Positions 5,456 through 6,766 of a DNA stretch of 6,766 nucleotides are shown piece after piece. The notes beneath the pieces were generated by a model that saw only the letters and a program-made list of their open reading frames with translations, was not told where the DNA came from and searched no databases. Position 1 is the first letter of the stretch; each line of letters opens with the position of its first letter. Both the position numbers and the translations under genes were made by a program. The stretch spans positions 1 to 6,766 of the forward strand of contig JANTFF010000036.1 of assembly GCA_024763575.1 (NCBI GenBank), written 5' to 3'. Source of the DNA: Sulfurovum sp. Its GTDB lineage: Bacteria; Campylobacterota; Campylobacteria; Campylobacterales; Sulfurovaceae.

Positions 5456-6766
5456 ATGATAATAGACCAAAAAGAGATAGAGGATTTACTCTATCATCAA
5501 GTACCTGACTTTAAAATAGCCAAAGTATTAAAAAAGCAAATTAAAACATATTTTGATACACTTGAAGAGAGTTTCTCTCACTCAAAAGGAAAAGATTTTC
5601 TATTTAAACATACTAAAGCTATAGATATTTTGCTTCAAACCATATATAAAATAGCATTTAGGTCTTCATTTGGAAACTATCCACCAATGAAAGACTCTTT
5701 GCCTATAACTCTTTTGGCATTAGGAAGTTATGGAAGAGAACAGTTATGTGTATATTCAGATATTGATTTGATGATTGTTTACAAAGATATAAATGGATAT
5801 AACACCAAAGAGATAATAGAGAAGATACTATATATACTATGGGATTGTGGATTAAAACTAGGTCATAGAGTGCATGAGGTAGCAGAGTTGTTTGAAGTAT
5901 CTAAAACAGATATAACTATCAAAACATCTATGATAGAGTCTCGTTTTATTACTGGTTCTAAATATCTATTAGCTGAACTGGAAAATGAATTAACCAAGAT
6001 TAGACATTATAATCAAGAAGAGTTTATAGATGATAAGATAGAAGAGTTAAAAAATCTACATAAAAGATTTCCAATATCTATGGAACCAAATCTAAAAGAT
6101 GGAGAAGGTGGATTTAGAAGTGCAAATTTGGTTTATTGGTTAGGTAATATTTTATATAATATCAATAAAATCAATCAATTACCAAAAGAGATAATAGCTC
6201 CAAATGAGTATATAGAGTTTCATAAAGCTTTAAATTTTCTATTTAGTGTTCGCTCTGCTTTACATCTTGCTAGTGGGAAAAAAGAGGATGTTTTACGATT
6301 AGAGCTTATACCTCAAGTTGCCCAATATTTAGGTTATAAGAGAAGTTATAAAGAGCAGATGAAGTTTGCTCAAAAAGTTAGTCATCAACTTAAAGTGCTA
6401 AAACTATATACTACAATTTGGATAAATGAACTTACTAATAAAGATTTATTAACTCATAACTTACCTGTACTTAAACCCAAACTAGAGATTAATTCATTTA
6501 GAGATTTATTGGAGTTTTTATCTTCTCAGACAGAAGAGTTTGAAGCACACCCTACACTTCTAAAAGCTTTAATAAATGTATCTAAACCTTATAGAGCTAC
6601 ACCAAGAATATATGATAGTATATCAAAAATATTTTTTCAAGCTCATAGTGCATCGATTGTCAAAACTATATTAGATGCACATCTAATATCTTATACAATA
6701 TCGCCTCTCAAAAAAGTACTAAATCTCCCACAATTTGATGGGTATCATCAATATCCTGTAGGTATT
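5456..6766 (+). CDS. glnD: [Protein-PII] uridylyltransferase/uridylyl-removing enzyme, N-terminal part (right edge cut)
   Basis: The first 437 codons are open to the window end. GlnD adds UMP to PII proteins when glutamine is low and removes it when glutamine is high, thereby tuning glutamine synthetase and nitrogen genes. The nucleotidyltransferase site is G90-S91 (A-L-G-S-Y-G-R-E) with D102 and D104 in Y-S-D-I-D-L, the metal-binding pair. The linker signature E-P-N-L-K-D-G-E-G-G-F at 210-220 is GlnD-specific. The last residues, Q-F-D-G-Y-H-Q-Y-P-V-G-I, match the opening of the HD (uridylyl-removing) domain; the rest of HD and the two ACT domains would lie beyond 6766. The ATG has GGAG (5445-5448) seven bases upstream. 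One oddity is Ser222 where most GlnD proteins have Asp (GGxRD). Divergent from mqnE. Confidence 0.93.
   Translation, partial: MIIDQKEIEDLLYHQVPDFKIAKVLKKQIKTYFDTLEESFSHSKGKDFLFKHTKAIDILLQTIYKIAFRSSFGNYPPMKDSLPITLLALGSYGREQLCVYSDIDLMIVYKDINGYNTKEIIEKILYILWDCGLKLGHRVHEVAELFEVSKTDITIKTSMIESRFITGSKYLLAELENELTKIRHYNQEEFIDDKIEELKNLHKRFPISMEPNLKDGEGGFRSANLVYWLGNILYNINKINQLPKEIIAPNEYIEFHKALNFLFSVRSALHLASGKKEDVLRLELIPQVAQYLGYKRSYKEQMKFAQKVSHQLKVLKLYTTIWINELTNKDLLTHNLPVLKPKLEINSFRDLLEFLSSQTEEFEAHPTLLKALINVSKPYRATPRIYDSISKIFFQAHSASIVKTILDAHLISYTISPLKKVLNLPQFDGYHQYPVGI

Overview
The window is AT-rich and densely coded, with short intergenic gaps. The gene set fits a free-living Campylobacterota (Epsilonproteobacteria) relative such as a Sulfurimonas-, Sulfurovum- or Arcobacter-like bacterium. 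The pointers are a radical-SAM aminofutalosine synthase (futalosine route to menaquinone), GlnD, a class I KARI, and extended -10 promoters with poor -35 boxes. The genus is an inference and cannot be settled from this sequence alone. Most of the content is core metabolism and membrane housekeeping. I see no phage, CRISPR, insertion sequence, toxin or defence genes, and no stable RNA gene.

Layout from left to right. (1) Minus strand, 1-1755: a DASS/SLC13 anion transporter, then a 53-residue cysteine-rich protein, then the N-terminal part of an ArsC/Spx-family thioredoxin-fold protein that runs off the left edge. All three point the same way with gaps of 56 and 12 bases, so they may be co-transcribed. 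(2) Minus strand, 1826-2851: ilvC, ketol-acid reductoisomerase, transcribed from its own promoter in the ilvC/nfeD divergent gap. (3) Plus strand, 2966-4295: an NfeD-family protein and an SPFH (stomatin/QmcA-like) membrane scaffold protein, a classic two-gene operon. (4) 4310-4332: a perfect 8-bp hairpin preceded by GTAG on the minus strand, which looks like a solitary REP-type palindrome; it contributes the stop codon of the next gene. (5) Minus strand, 4329-5393: mqnE, aminofutalosine synthase. (6) Plus strand, 5456 to the right edge: the N-terminal half of glnD, the PII uridylyltransferase, divergent from mqnE and apparently sharing a symmetric -10 region with it.

The genes serve separate functions: anion uptake, branched-chain amino acid synthesis, membrane microdomain maintenance, menaquinone synthesis and nitrogen signalling. 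The unexpected content is in the small and non-coding parts: the Cys-rich mini-protein, the REP-like element used as a stop codon, the overlapping divergent -10 elements, and an inverted repeat that brackets the transporter promoter. None of these amounts to a clearly new system.
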